Of a DNA stretch of 64,000 nt, positions 44,981-57,060 are shown in pieces. How positions within the stretch are numbered: the stretch's first letter is position 1; the number at the start of each line of letters is the position of its first letter. The position numbers and the translations under genes are program-made. Location: NCBI GenBank assembly GCA_019843655.1, contig JACDQD010000002.1, positions 3,792,585-3,856,584 of the forward strand. Direction: 5' to 3'. Source of the DNA: Lethocerus indicus (taxonomy: Eukaryota; Arthropoda; Insecta; Hemiptera; Belostomatidae). Below the pieces are notes generated by a model. The model made no database searches. It was given only the letters and a program-made list of their open reading frames with translations, and was not told the DNA's origin.

Positions 44981-45973
44981 TTACAGAGAATTGGCGCTAT
45001 TGTTTGGGGGGCTGGGTAATGACTATTATTAGAGGGATAATTTTTTCGAGAGGGTTTTTTTTTACCCCCGACCCGTCCGCCCGGACGGAGGATGTGATTT
45101 ATAAAGTTTATTCAGTATTAGGTCGCGCGGGGTTGTGGCCCGGGTATCGTGTTATTTTTACGAAACGAACGGCCCGTAAATAACGGCGGAGAGAGGCGCC
45201 CGGATTTATACCGGTAGATAATATTATAAATTTGGCGCGGAGCAGTCGCCGCCATGACCCCTTGACTCGCCCCCAGCCCCCCGGCTTTATCTCCGCCGGC
45301 CCCCTGTTTTACGAGCGGGCCCCAACTTCATCATTCAATTAAAAAGCCGTATTAACGCGGAGGGGGCGTATACTATCCGGCGTTGTTTTATTTATTTATC
45401 GGCTCCGCCAATTATACAGTTGTGTGTAAATGATGAGCCGCTCCGTCGACAGCCGGGAATTATACCCGGAGGAGCGGCGGGCCCAACCCCACCGGCCTCT
45501 CTATATTTTACAGCCTCTCTAATACACGCCGGCTCGGACGCTTTCTTATATAGAGAAATCGTTCGATTTTATTACACCCGACTGATTATTAAATCGTTCG
45601 AAAAAAGTGGATATTGCGATTAAGTCAATTACGTCGAAAACGGACTTTAATAGTGTTAAAGTCCTAATCTAATTAGGAAATAGATAAGTTTTCCTTTAGA
45701 AAATAGAAAACTTTAGTCATTTTTATTAGGAAAAATATTCGTGCAATTAACGATATTTGACGAGTACAGGCCTCACAAGAATTACAAATAAATTACAAAC
45801 CATAGTAAATGTGTGGTGGTAGAATAAATCGTCAGTAACCGGTTTTAGGGAAGTATCATATCATTACCAATTCCTCTGTAGGCGCATTTTCCAAATCAGA
45901 ATTATTAGAATAGGATAAGAATCATATACAATATATTATTTATTATCTCTTCGAAGTTAACAGGAACCACTTT

Positions 45974-45993
45974 TCGATATCTTTTCATATCGA
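45974..45993. repeat. Perfect 7-bp hairpin
   Basis: TCGATAT and ATATCGA flank CTTTTC; with one G-T wobble the stem extends to ten pairs. Confidence 0.85.
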
Positions 45994-46148
45994 GAAATAT
46001 TTGAATATACATAGTGTAATGCGATTTGAATAATTTTAGTAGATGGAAAGTCACTGCCCCGTAAAATTATTAAAAAAAGAAACTAATATAAAGCGAACAA
46101 CCGAATGAATGGTATTTTGAAGTGGGAACGGTCGGACGGAGATGAGTA

Positions 46149-46158
46149 GGGGGGGGGG
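46149..46158 (+). repeat. G10 homopolymer
   Basis: Uninterrupted run of ten G in a purine-rich stretch. Confidence 0.9.
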
Positions 46159-46198
46159 AGGGAAAGAGAAGATGGTGTCGGTAGATAGGGACGGCCGG

Positions 46199-46217
46199 GA
46201 AGAAGAAGAAGAAGAAG
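46199..46217. repeat. Trinucleotide microsatellite (GAA)6
   Basis: Six GAA units, continued by GAGGAGG. Confidence 0.9.
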
Positions 46218-46280
46218 AGGAGGCTTTCAAGCTCCGAAACCGACGTAATGAGTTAATAACAATATGAATAATCACATTAA

Positions 46281-46640
46281 GGTGGGGCCGGGGGGGGGGC
46301 TGTTGGCGTGGGCGGCGGCCCTGCCAGATTGGGATCGCGTGTTGCAGCCCGCTGGGGGGGGGGCCGGGGGTGGAGGGTGGACCTCGGACTTTATCTGGGG
46401 CCCTTTCGTGTAGGGGCCAATTTAGCCCAACAAAGCGAGAGCGAGACCGAGGGAGTTAGGGAGAGGAGAGGAAAGGTAACGACCAAAATGGCCGACCGTG
46501 CGTGACCGAAGCGGGCGGCATAATGTCATAATATTTTTCGGCGTGGTCGGGGGTGGACGGGGGGGGGCGGTTGCCGGGGCCGCTCCCCGTAATTGGACCG
46601 TTTGTCGGCCGGCAACCATCCCCTGTCTCGCCCGCTTACC
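46281..46640 (+). promoter_or_regulatory. CpG island with repeated G9-10 runs and GAGA/ATGGC words
   Basis: Runs of nine or ten G lie at 46290-46299, 46354-46363 and 46559-46567. A GAGAG-rich segment (46437-46475) is followed by GAAAG-GTAACG, which resembles a splice donor, and by AAAATGGCC (reverse of a Pho/YY1 GCCAT core). The order of GC/G island, GAGA tract, donor-like word and ATGGC would suit a plus-strand promoter with a non-coding first exon, or a Polycomb-type element. This is inference from motifs. Confidence 0.25.
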
Positions 46641-46976
46641 CTCATCAACGCTCCCACCCCTTAATTTCTCTCTTTCTTCCGTTCCTCCTCCGATTCTTTT
46701 TATCCCGACTGTCTCTAGTAATGTGATTACGGCACGCGGCCTAACAATAAAGCGTTAGAAGATGCCAATGGCGTGCAAAAAGAATCTGAGTTGCACGTCG
46801 TAAAATCCGCCCGATAGTACGAATAGTAACAATGACCCTTGCGTAACTATCGGAAATTACTTCAGTGTGTATATAAACAGGTCGATTTTGACTTAAAATA
46901 ACGAGATCGTTCCTAATTAAATAAATGTTAATTTTTATTTACCGCACCGGTTAATAAACGTTCAAAGGGACCCTTT

Positions 46977-46996
46977 TTTAGGGCTCGAGCCCTAAA
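46977..46996. repeat. 20-bp perfect palindrome
   Basis: TTTAGGGCTC followed by its exact reverse complement GAGCCCTAAA. A short hairpin, GTCCC-GTAT-GGGAC, follows at 47020-47033. Confidence 0.95.
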
Positions 46997-47700
46997 CTTA
47001 GGTGTAGAATGTTTGGTGCGTCCCGTATGGGACACGTATAATTTCGTTGACCGCCAGATTTTAATCGTTCGGAGGCATTATTATACGACGACGGGGTCAA
47101 GGAACAAGCGACCGGCGCGTACACCATCATTCCCCGTACGGTCTGGTCCCGGGAATAAAGGGGGACCTCGAGAAATACGATGGAGAGAAAAAGCGGGAGA
47201 TAGATGGTCGAGGAGGAGTGGAAGAGAGACGGAAAGAGGGAGGGAGGCCGGGAGAGCAAAGTGATGTAGCGCTTGACTTAGGGCGGCTCTAATCATAGCC
47301 ATGTAAACGCAATAAACAACGGGGGTAAGCACACCTGCACGCGGGCCTAGCCCCGGCTCAATGCCTTCTTTATAGACCGAGTTACATCGGCCCAGAGATG
47401 AGTATTTTATGCTTCCACGTGCTATCCCTTTATTCGACAGCGTTTGAAAAAGTGGAGAGAGCGAGCGAGAAGGAGAGGTACCATTACGGGGGAGTAGCCT
47501 CCACGAATGATTACCGCCTAGCGCTTTATAGAGAAAAAAACATCTTTGTATGTTCAGAATTGAAAAACCTGAGAAAAATAGTCTGGCCTTTCATTTATCC
47601 CCGGGACCGAGTCACAGTCAATGGTAACCAATATATTTTCAGTAGCTCCAGTAAAATGAATAGGAGGGAATCATAATTCGGTCGACTCTCAGACTATAAA

Positions 47701-48880
47701 TTCTTTAGGGATCGAATTACATAGGCGGAGGGAACCGTTACTAGGCTATTTTATGCTCCAGACGCTGTTCCCTTTCCTTATTCGGAAGAGATTGAAAAAA
47801 AGGATGGTACTATTCATCTCAGGGGTTTTATAGCATATCTCCAAAAAGAGCATAATTATTATTTATACACGGTCTTATTCTGGAATTAGCTTCTCGATGT
47901 TATTGTTTTGTTGGATTAATTAAATTGAAGAAATGAACCGGCCGGATATAAATTCATGCCGAGCTAATGAACTCGAGCTTTTAATTTCGTCTTCTATATA
48001 AAATGTCCTATCTTGATCATGGGATAGTTCTCATGAGTTAATTACCGCTGACGCTTCGTAATTACCGAATATTCCGCGAAGTAAAAATTATTTCATTACT
48101 CCTTATTTTTCTGGTATTTTCCCAACGGGACCCCAATTTCGCTAAATTACCGTATATAAATATGAGCTATCTAAATACAGCGGATATAAATTAAAGTAAA
48201 TAATAATTGACTCGCATTTAATGTTATTTTTTATGCTGCTCCTTTTTAACATAATTTATATTTATATCGAAGTCGCAGTGACTCGGCTACATGTGACTTA
48301 CATAATAGGACGAATACCCGATAAAGACATATATGAACCACAGTCATCAAAAAATACGAGATATTAGAAAAAAAGATACCAGAATCAAGAGGATATCTTA
48401 TTAGGGCGACAAAACCTTTGTTTACTATATGATAGTGCTAGGTAAAGTACGACATAAAAAAATCTGTCCTGTTCTAGTCCTAAACATTAAATAACTTTTA
48501 ATGTTACAGGACATAAATCCTTAATGTAATAAACATACTTCCCTAAGTGTTATTTAGAAGCCGAATTTATAAATATGCATAATCAATTAAAGTGTCCTTA
48601 TATATCAACTTTGGGTTCTCTAATTAAGAAAAATATTAAATCTATATCAACCACCGTGCAATTAACAACGGGTAATTACATAATGGAAACACTTATAAAA
48701 TAACCGGGGTTTAGTTTGTTAACCTATTGAAACCATTTTATCAGTCATTTTACTTCGTCTGCCCCATCTATCAATTCTGTACAACTTTATCAATACCGAA
48801 TTCAACTTTCGTTTTGCCATACATTGGAAATAAATCTTATTCTTTGTTTGTTGGGGTATTATTTTCAATTCGGATTCTGA
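47701..48880. other. AT-rich stretch
   Basis: No gene. A repeated TTAATGT word around 48500-48530 is the only pattern seen. Confidence 0.6.
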
Positions 48881-49290
48881 CTTGTCCTCCTCGCACGTTT
48901 GCAACTGCCCGTGTATTATATCGGCAGTTCGGACTCATATATTGGCCGAACGTATTGCCAATAGTAGTCGGTCAGAATTCCCAGGTTCGTTATTGTCGGC
49001 CAGCGGTATATCAATCGGCCGGGAAGTTGTCACCGGCTGATTTACACAGCGCGTTTGCCAAGGCATAAATTGTGGATAGTGGCGAGATTATGCGGTTCGA
49101 TCGCCAGCCGACTGATAGCGCATATCGTTGGTGGTCCGTGTTGTACGCTTTTCACGAGTTCGACGTTTCGACGAGAGCGACAGAAACGGATCGCAGCCCG
49201 GCGGGGAACTGGCATGGACACTGACGGACCGGAGAAGACATTTACATCGGTCGATAAACGGACAGCTGAAGAAAACTAGTAATTTCAACT
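48881..49290. other. CpG-rich patch with inverted CCAAT words
   Basis: GC-rich with many CpG. Overlapping frames on both strands (113, 74 and 66 codons) show no domain. GTTCGG (48927-48932) pairs with CCGAAC (48946-48951), with GGCA/TGCC below. ATTGGC (48941-48946) and GCCAAT (48957-48962) are inverted CCAAT boxes ten bases apart. Confidence 0.5.
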
Positions 49291-52180
49291 AGCCCTTAAT
49301 GCTATGATGAATAATACTTGAAACTCCAATCCGATATAATTCAAATAATGAAATAATTAAAACTCTGTTCACGCGAAAAGTAGAATACCTTAGAACACTC
49401 TTAATTCATTTAAGTCATTTATGGGTAGACGTTGCAGTCTCATAACACTAGAATAAGCCCCTTTCATACTATAATCAGACAAACCCTAATTCCTTGACTT
49501 AAAATGTACAATAAACTGATATAAGCTCAAAATTACAAGAAATATTCTATCGTTACTTAAAAAATATTGCAATTTATACGATGAATTGTGTTGCAATAAT
49601 AGTGTGGTCACTCCACTTCGTTGCCCATTAATTTTTCTATATAAACCGTTTTTGATCTTTTTGTCAGTTTCTATATTATTTCATTGTTCTAACTGCATTT
49701 TTCTAATAGTATGAAGAATCTTATTATACATATGTAACGTCTAGGAAGAGTGTGCGCGCACGTAAAACTAATAAAATGCTGTTGGGCTAGAAAAAGAAAA
49801 TTACATATGCCCGGGAGGCGTAGTTCGGTCAGAAAAAGTACGAAAGTTTCCTTTGAAAGGCTGTAAGAGCCGCGGGGCCGGGGCCCAATTATTGGTGGCG
49901 ATGGTTGTTGCATTTAGTAAAGCACTGGAAAGGGGCGGAGCGCTCGGGATGGTTTATGGTCTTGATGTTCTCATTAGATAGCCGCCGGTTTCTTGATGGC
50001 CGGTCAACACCCCAAACTGTTGTTCAACCACAACTCGTTTCGGTTTTTCCAATATACATTCTATACAACAACAACAACAAAACCGATCCCCGAACACAAT
50101 TCCTGATACTCGGTCGAATAACAACTGTTATGGGTTATTTCCCATTCGATTTAAAGTCTCTTGTGCAGTATCAAGATTGCTTTTTTAAATCAAACCATTG
50201 TTTGACGGGCGATTGTTTTAAATACAATGTTTAATAGCCAGGCGCGCCAGATAAAACTTTTAGAAGTCATATTTACTTACAAATATACGTATAAAGTAGA
50301 TATCAGGCTTATAATCTTTCGATCTCCACTCGCAGATTTGGACCTTTGCTTGACCGATTTAGTAGTATCCTAGAGCATACATAATAGTCTTGGTTTCTCC
50401 CAATCGCCAGTGAAAAACTGCAAATCTAGGGTTGAACTAATCCATTTATCCGATATTCTGGTTGGACTGGAACAATGAAATGTAAAGTATATTTATATTA
50501 CTCCATGCATGGGGGACGGACTTGATATTGAGGCGTAAAGATGGCGGATACTTTTTTGTGCCGCGCTTAATCAGTTAGGAAATGGCGTCTCGGGGAAAAT
50601 GTTAATTATGCGTAGATAAGTCGTTGAAGTTAAAGAGATAGGAGGAGGGATGGAAACAGGGCCGCGTGTGTAATGTCGCGAATTAAATCCGGGCTGTATG
50701 TTTTTTGTTGCCCCCGTGTGGATGCGAGGGGATGTTGGTGGTGGTGGGGCTTGGGTGCATGCAGCTCGGTGCACGCCTGTGCAGTTCCAACGATACCGCA
50801 CCGCCCATGAATTATTCAACAAATTATTAACATTACGTGGCCCCGGCCCGTAGGCCCGGCCGTATATGGGCCGCCAAGGCTGTGCACGTATTCTCTGTTT
50901 GTAGCCCGATAGCGGATTCAAAAACGTTCGAATTGTAACATTCAAATGAGACGACCGCCGGCCCTGTGTCCTGTAACGCTCCGCCGATCGTAAATCTCCA
51001 ACGTTTTTACGAGACCCTCTTACTTAATTTAAATGCGTTTTCTTTGTTAAACTGTTACATTCGGAGTATTCGCTCGCTCTTGATGAATAATTTCTTACTT
51101 AGGATTTCTTCTAGTGTTTCCCGTGCACTACAGCCCAGGAATTTTCCCTATCGCGAAACCAGAAATCGAGGTACATTTATGGTAGTTGTTTTCAGCGTTT
51201 AAATGCATTTTCCTTGTTCACTATGGAACGAACTAAACATAGTATCAAATAATCGTAGCTTTTATCACTCAAATATGTTTCTGTATAAAAAGTTACCAAT
51301 TCCAAATGTTATTTTATTCTTCTTTCATTAACATGTAATCGGGGAGGAGATATGGCTGAAAATATTAGTGTCGTTTAAACTATTACAATATTGTCCCCTG
51401 AATGATATCCGGAATATGGCCGACCGAGATATCGAGTTAACGAAATTTGGCATTTCCTCAAACGCCGTCAGGAAATTGCATCCTTCGTTTTCCCGATTTG
51501 CCGGAAATTGCTCGGTATCTGCCATCTTTTTATATTCACCGCTGACCAAAAAAATATCTTTACCGCTTGATTTGTTAAACCCCATTTGCATGGCCCCAAA
51601 AAGCGGACTAATTTCCCTCAAGCGATTGAGGATAAAAGTTATTCCATTATTTAATATAGTTATATTCAATTAATGTACAAGTCTGCGATAGCTCCAATCT
51701 AAATATTGAGCTTTCCAATCTAATATAAAATGTTTTTTTCCCAACAATTATTAAAGCTCAATGCGTGTATTAATGGTGGTAAATATTTGTTTGTGACTCC
51801 GACTACGAGGCTAGGAAGAATCCAACCACGTTCCCAGAATACAAATCCTGGAGGATAAAATGTGTTCTAGTTCGAAACCCTTGAAGCAATTGTTGATAAT
51901 ATATATTTATGTAATTCTGATCAAAATACGGTTCAAAATATTGGAATTGAAGTATTTGACGTTGTATCACAGCAAGCACGTAAGACATATGAAAAAAAAT
52001 TAACGGTTAAAAATGTTAACTGTTTATGGATATTAAAATCAAAAAAGTCAATAACGAATTAACTACAATTTTGTATATTTACTGTCATTATATTAAATAC
52101 AGTTGTGGTGTTAATTTAATGATTGGACGAGGCGTTGATAAAGGAGTATATTTATTGTAAATTGACTTCGCCGCGGGCTG
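49291..52180. other. AT-rich DNA with GC patches
   Basis: AT-rich at 49291-49790, 50250-50490 and 51000-52180; GC-richer at about 49800-50000 and 50560-50990. An AAC repeat (about five units) lies near 50070-50084. AAGATGGCGG (50538-50547) matches the YY1-type core, CCATGCATGG (50503-50512) is a palindrome, and a CCCGGCC(C)GTA word is repeated at 50842-50864. The 124-codon minus frame (50571-50945) and paired 113/101-codon frames at 51328-51673 are unrecognised. Confidence 0.5.
51028..51222 (+). repeat. Imperfect 25-bp direct repeat, period 170
   Basis: TTTAAATGCGTTTTCTTTGTT (described as TTTAAATGC, then GTTTTC, then TTTGTT) at 51028-51053 recurs with few changes at 51198-51222 (TTTAAATGC, ATTTTC, CTTGTT). 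Confidence 0.7.
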
Positions 52181-52184
52181 TTCG

Positions 52185-52210
52185 CGATTTGAATTTTAAA
52201 ACTCAAATCG
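52185..52210. repeat. 26-bp near-perfect palindrome
   Basis: CGATTTGAATTTT is followed directly by AAAACTCAAATCG. The two 13-base halves are reverse complements at 12 of 13 positions, the exception being the ninth base. It sits 31 bp upstream of the ATG at 52242. Confidence 0.9.
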
Positions 52211-52241
52211 GGGCCGTCTCATAAATCGGAAAGGTGCCAAC

Positions 52242-52670
52242 ATGCGAATTCCAAATAATCGAGAGCGCGTATCCAACTTACTTATAGGATGGGGCCGGAT
52301 TTTAACGACGTTTTCGGCGACCATTAGTCGAGAGATTTACGACGGGGACCAGATTCGAGCCGTGTGTGATCCGGGCGCCGACTGCCCCGTTATTTATCGC
52401 CATTCTTCATTAGGCCGCGAGAGGATCGGATCGAACTCTCGGAGGCGGATCGTAAAACGCGTCACCGGCCATTTCTACAGTTTCTTAGGGCGATCCGCAA
52501 CCCCCAAAAGAATTGAATATAATTATTGGGATTGCGTGAGACACGCCCACAATATTATTCTTAATTGCGGAATGAATAATTGTGTTTTTTTCTATCCCCG
52601 ACGGGGTTGTAAAAAGACCCCCCCCGCTTATTCGTTCAATGTATGCCACACTTCTTACGTTCATATTTAA
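52242..52670 (+). other. Longest open frame, 142 codons, probably not a gene
   Basis: Opens at ATG and ends at TAA. The first half is CpG-rich and the second AT-rich; there is no signal peptide, membrane segment or recognised domain. Residues around 43-51 read DPGADCPVI, superficially like the active-site strand of retroelement aspartic proteases (D-T/S-G-A-D), but the catalytic Thr/Ser is Pro and no flap, reverse transcriptase or integrase follows. A frame of this length is near the maximum expected by chance here. Confidence 0.12.
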
Positions 52671-54130
52671 CCCGGTTGCTTACAAATGAAACCGGATATT
52701 GAATACTCGAAACGCCCGTATTGGAAAAAATTATCGTACACTTTTCTTTTGTAGCCGAATAATTAATATATACCGGCCCTCGATCCAGGACTCCGCTTAC
52801 TCATTTCAAGATAAGAACCTAACGAATTTCTTCTTTATTACCAGATTGCTCGGTCCACTCGAGGCGTTAATGCGTAGTTGCGGTTTTTATGTTGGGTATT
52901 ACCGTCGGAAAAATTAAACATCGATTACACTCCGATTGATACGTTAAAGGTTTTTCACCTACGCGAATTATGAAATCTTTCATCGGACCGAAAAAAATGC
53001 TAAATCGGTCTGGTTACGGCTTGGTTATTACACTTCTTTATTCTGAAACTAAATATGTATTTCTACATGTAATCTAGTTTAATGGTATAAAAAGAGGTAT
53101 AGTAATGTTCTGCTATTAGAGTACACTTACAGTGACTGATACGACGAATTAATATTATTTTTTACTTCAAATTCCACTTTTATAGGAGGAATATATTTAT
53201 TTATTATATTTCCATTGTGTTAAAAATATTAATCAAATTTCTGCGCCATATTTAGTCCCGAAATTGGAGTCTGGAAGAACTGAAATATGCATTCTGAAAT
53301 GTACGTTCTTGGTTTAAAATTTATTGTCGATTATTTGCTAATGCGAAGTTCTAAATACAATCAAGCGTTATTATTCCTACTACAATGTTTAGTCGTACAC
53401 TTTTCGGCTCATCTATCTACCGGGGTCCGACCGAATATTTCTGTCCCAGTGCCATAAATTTGAAAAATTATTTGGAATGTAATAATGAACTAACAGATTC
53501 CAAAATTCGAGATACCTCCTGGAGGACAGTTCTAAAATATTGCTTTGTTTTTTTACCATATAACAAGAGTGTAAGTAAGTATATTTGTAATTGTAATTCA
53601 GTACAAGCTGGCTTAAATTCCTTAGGGTGCACCGTAGGAATGATGTGGGTTCTCTCAAACGTTCCTTTTGTGGGAAACCGGGTGTTTCCAACGTTTTCAT
53701 GTCAGTTTTGTATCGCCTTGAGTAATGAACGGCAGACGTTACACCCCACTGATTGGTAATGCCGCTTCCTCGATCTCTTGCAGAGGGACGGGCGGAAACG
53801 AAGTCATATGAGCGAAACCGCTAATCTAATTTAACACTGGGAAAGTGTAAAAATAAATTGTTGTTTGTTCGGCCCGCGTTAATTATAGAAAAGGGGGCGT
53901 ATCGCGGGCGGTGTTGGTGGCGGAAGGCGACCATGATAAACGATGGCGGGCCCTTTGGCGGCCTGTCTCCACCTGTTCCCAACTGGGGCGCATTAATGGC
54001 CCGATATCCGCTCTGGGCACTAAGCGAATTAGTAACGCCCATGGCGAAAAGTCGAGGGACAAGCGATAGATAGGAGTTACAGGTAGAGGAATGGCCGCCG
54101 CCCTCCGTCTGTTTGGGCCTGTTCTCAAAG

Positions 54131-57060
54131 AAAACCTACTGACAAATAACCCTTTTCCACTTTGATGGCCCCACCAAATTAACTATCTCTAAAGTATTAA
54201 CGAATACAGATCGTAAGCTGGCGTATATCGGATCCAGAGAGGAAGCATCCTCCCACTTGTAATGCACTGGAAGATTAATGGAGAATGGAGGTCCAGGAAG
54301 ACGTCAAACGTACAAGTTTTTTTATTGACTCAATAGGATGACGTAAGAAGCCCTTGACTCCTCTACTCCAAAACTGTAATTATATACTATCTACTGATGG
54401 ATGGCACTGAAGATGGTGAAAAGCCGAATCCGGTCTATAGCATTAGTCCGAGTCATCCAGTACAGCAAATATATATTTGGCATGTTATTAAATGAACCGT
54501 GAAACATAAGCAGACGGACTAGTATTTCACGATTTTCGTCTTCTTATCTTTTAATTTAAAAACAATTTGAAAGGAATTCAATTTATCGGGAAATTTTAAA
54601 AATGCGACGTTTATATCGGCGGAATCGTCGTTTAAATTGTCAGGTCAGAAAAGATAATTTCTATTTAATAAAATTCCGAAGGTGAAAACATCGCCGCTCG
54701 GTTAATTGGCGACTTTTACAGTCCCGAGGGAGCAATTCATTATCTCCAAGCATAATTCCTGATCTTAGGATTGAAAATTGCTCAGAAACAGCCCGCCAGC
54801 AAACACCGCTCCATGTTTTATATTTCTGCCATTATTATTTCCTATCGTTCTTTGGCAATCGACCACTCGTTTTTACGACTTTCGAAATACTTTTCCCGAG
54901 CTATTTAGATGTTAATAATTTTCCAAGAAGTCTCGTAATATTTCGAAGAACCGAGGGGCTGTTTTTATTGGCGATTTTAGCTATTTCGTATTAACAAGGA
55001 ATGCTATGAATGTCTGCATGTAAGCTAACAATGAACGCTGCGAATATAAGCTAATTTACAGCCCTTTTGGCATTCCGATATCCAAAAACAATTCTGAATT
55101 AGCGACTCTTTGAGACCAGAAGAAATCTGCGACTCACCCTGTTTTACGTAATGAAATTCAAATTCATACAGCCGATAGTGTTCTTCTAGTGGTAGTTTAA
55201 TTTTTGTCCTGCGCCATACAGGCGAGAAAGGCGTATATTTGGAAAACCCCCGTTTATTTCTTCAACTATTTAATAATGGAATATAAGTTTCAGGCTTCAG
55301 GTACAATAATACAGTATTGTGCCAACAGTTGAATTCATTTTGTCACAACTACGAAAAAGTGATTGGTGATTTTTAACAATTTAAATAATGTTCAGAGTTT
55401 CAATAACACAACCTGAACATTCACGATGAATTAAAATTCAACTGTATCTTGTTTCGTGATAAATTCTTCCAGATTCTGTGCGGATAGTCGGTGCTCGATC
55501 GTAATCGAACAGTTTGTCAGAATTGTCAGGCAGCTGTCCGGGTTCCTATTTCCAAGAGACCGCCGAAAAGCCAATTAGCCGTTTTTACTAATTCGTTCCG
55601 ACAAATAAGACCAGATGTAATTATAAGATTGGAAAACGAGATGCCGGCGATTGTCAGGAAGTGCGGATTTGTTGGAATGGACGCACCTGTGCTCCTGTCG
55701 GCCGAATTTTAAACCGTTATCGCCTCCGGGTGACGAGGATTCGCGTGAGTTTCCCAATTCGACTAATTTTAGCACTCCGCCGGTGGAAAAATGTAGTTTG
55801 ACGCGTGATCGTAACGGTACTATTGCGTCCGGAAATACCGAAGCATCACCCAAAAAACCTAATTGATTCAGAGAGAGTAGAATCCTGACTTAAAATTGGT
55901 TTCCACAATGCATGTTTCCGTGAACATTGTTAAATACTCATATATGGATTATTAAGTTTATTATTCGATTTTTTCTTACGCTCCTTTGCAATGGGATGAT
56001 AAAAATGATGTTCGAGAGTGCGAAACAGAACACGTCCCTCTTTCACTATGTCTTGACGACCGTTCTGTATTCAATTGTACAGCGAGGTTTCTTCGAGTCT
56101 TTTTTGAAATTTCTAAATTATTATTCAAAGCGCCCATGATGCCCCTACTTTCGATGACGGACAAACTGGAGAGATAACCGTCTGAACCGGTGAAATTACA
56201 ATGCAATTTGGCTCGTGGAATTGTATTTACCTTAAATAACCGGGGTTTTGTCAACGGTGGAAAGCTGTAATTTCTTATTCAGTTCGGCAGGGATTATGCA
56301 CATCGAGTGCAAGTGCATGATTGAGCCCACTCAATGACCGTTTTCTAAGCAGAGATGCACTAGGATTAAAACGAATTCGAGTGGAGCGTGGGGCCAACAG
56401 TCACATGAGTAATGGCGGCAACTTTGAGAGGAAGTAGTAATCAAGATCGGATTCCATTGTCGATAAGTTTAATTCTTATGTCTGTACGAAAAAATATATA
56501 AACCTCTGGCCAACAACCACAGGCATCGCCAGGAAACAAGAGGTAATCTTGGACAAATTATGAACCGGACTTACACACTCCCACCTGCTACTAAGCGAGG
56601 CAAAACCCCAAGTGCCGAACGGACGTAACAATGAATCGCATAACAGATGCAACCACCTAAAACATCAGTCCAAATGACAACTAAGAGTTCTCCTAAAATA
56701 AATATTCTAGCTGTTTCATCAGTAACTAGACCTGTTTTGACCTCAATATCGTCGTTATATAGATCCTACTACTAATTCTAAAGTTCTAAAATATCCGAAA
56801 CCGGTTTATATCACAAGTGCTAGTGGTGACAGAAAGTGCTGTTTGTGTCCACCAATTCACCGGCAGTAATTCCACTGACCCACGTAAAGCATATGAAATG
56901 ATGATAGGAATCGCACAATCGAAATGCCAATATTCTCTAATTGGCGTCAAAAATGTATCGGAGTTGACTGGGCAACTGTGACTGTACCCACGGGTATTCA
57001 CTAAATAAAACATGACCGGACAAAGGGGGGCTGTGTGCCGTGGGTTATGTCCACATAAGG
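54131..57060. other. AT-rich stretch with scattered small hairpins
   Basis: No gene. GC-richer DNA at 55480-55850 gives overlapping 73-92-codon frames on both strands, unrecognised. CGACGTTTA recurs as CGTCGTTTA at 54605 and 54626. Two adjacent small hairpins lie at 56296-56335. Confidence 0.55.
56296..56335. repeat. Two adjacent small hairpins with GTGCA repeats
   Basis: ATGCAC (56296-56301) can pair with either of two GTGCA words (56307-56311 and 56313-56318). ATTGAG-CCCA-CTCAAT follows at 56320-56335. Confidence 0.75.

Larger units (their letters stand above)
44701..46050. other. CpG-rich island with G/C runs
   Basis: One of the strongest GC blocks, about 44755-45570, with abundant CpG, a G10 run (44804-44813), a strong purine/pyrimidine inverted repeat (44920-44980) and the palindrome CCGTCCG-CC-CGGACGG (45073-45088). 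A hairpin TCGATAT-CTTTTC-ATATCGA lies at 45974-45993. The frames at 44844-45032 and 45420-45623 are unrecognised. From 45620 to 46050 the DNA is AT-rich. Confidence 0.6.
46051..47700. other. G-run CpG island, purine tracts and a 20-bp palindrome
   Basis: The most GC-rich part of the window (about 46110-46650), then mixed DNA. Minus-strand frames of 65-93 codons and the plus-strand frames at 46308, 46498 and 47398 are low-complexity or unrecognised. The DNA from 47150 to 47250 is a degenerate GA tract. Individual structures are listed separately. Confidence 0.55.
52181..54130. other. CpG-rich patch, AT spacer and a second GC patch
   Basis: GC-rich at about 52180-52480 and 53760-54120. The first holds a 26-bp near-palindrome and the longest frame of the window; the second holds overlapping frames of 71-81 codons on both strands. 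The 124-codon frame at 53385-53759 meets a GTAAGTAAGT donor-like word after 62 codons and follows a TTTAG acceptor-like word, but it is unrecognised and overlaps a 95-codon frame on the other strand. Confidence 0.5.

Noticed and set aside
52242..52670. DPGADCPVI in the longest frame as a retroelement aspartic protease
   Set aside because: The catalytic triplet would be D-P-G rather than D-T/S-G, two other positions of the family pattern also fail, and no reverse transcriptase, integrase, LTR or target-site duplication is visible nearby.
53385..53759. 124-codon frame with a donor-like word after 62 codons
   Set aside because: It is unrecognised, AT-rich, overlapped by a 95-codon antisense frame, and within the length expected by chance.
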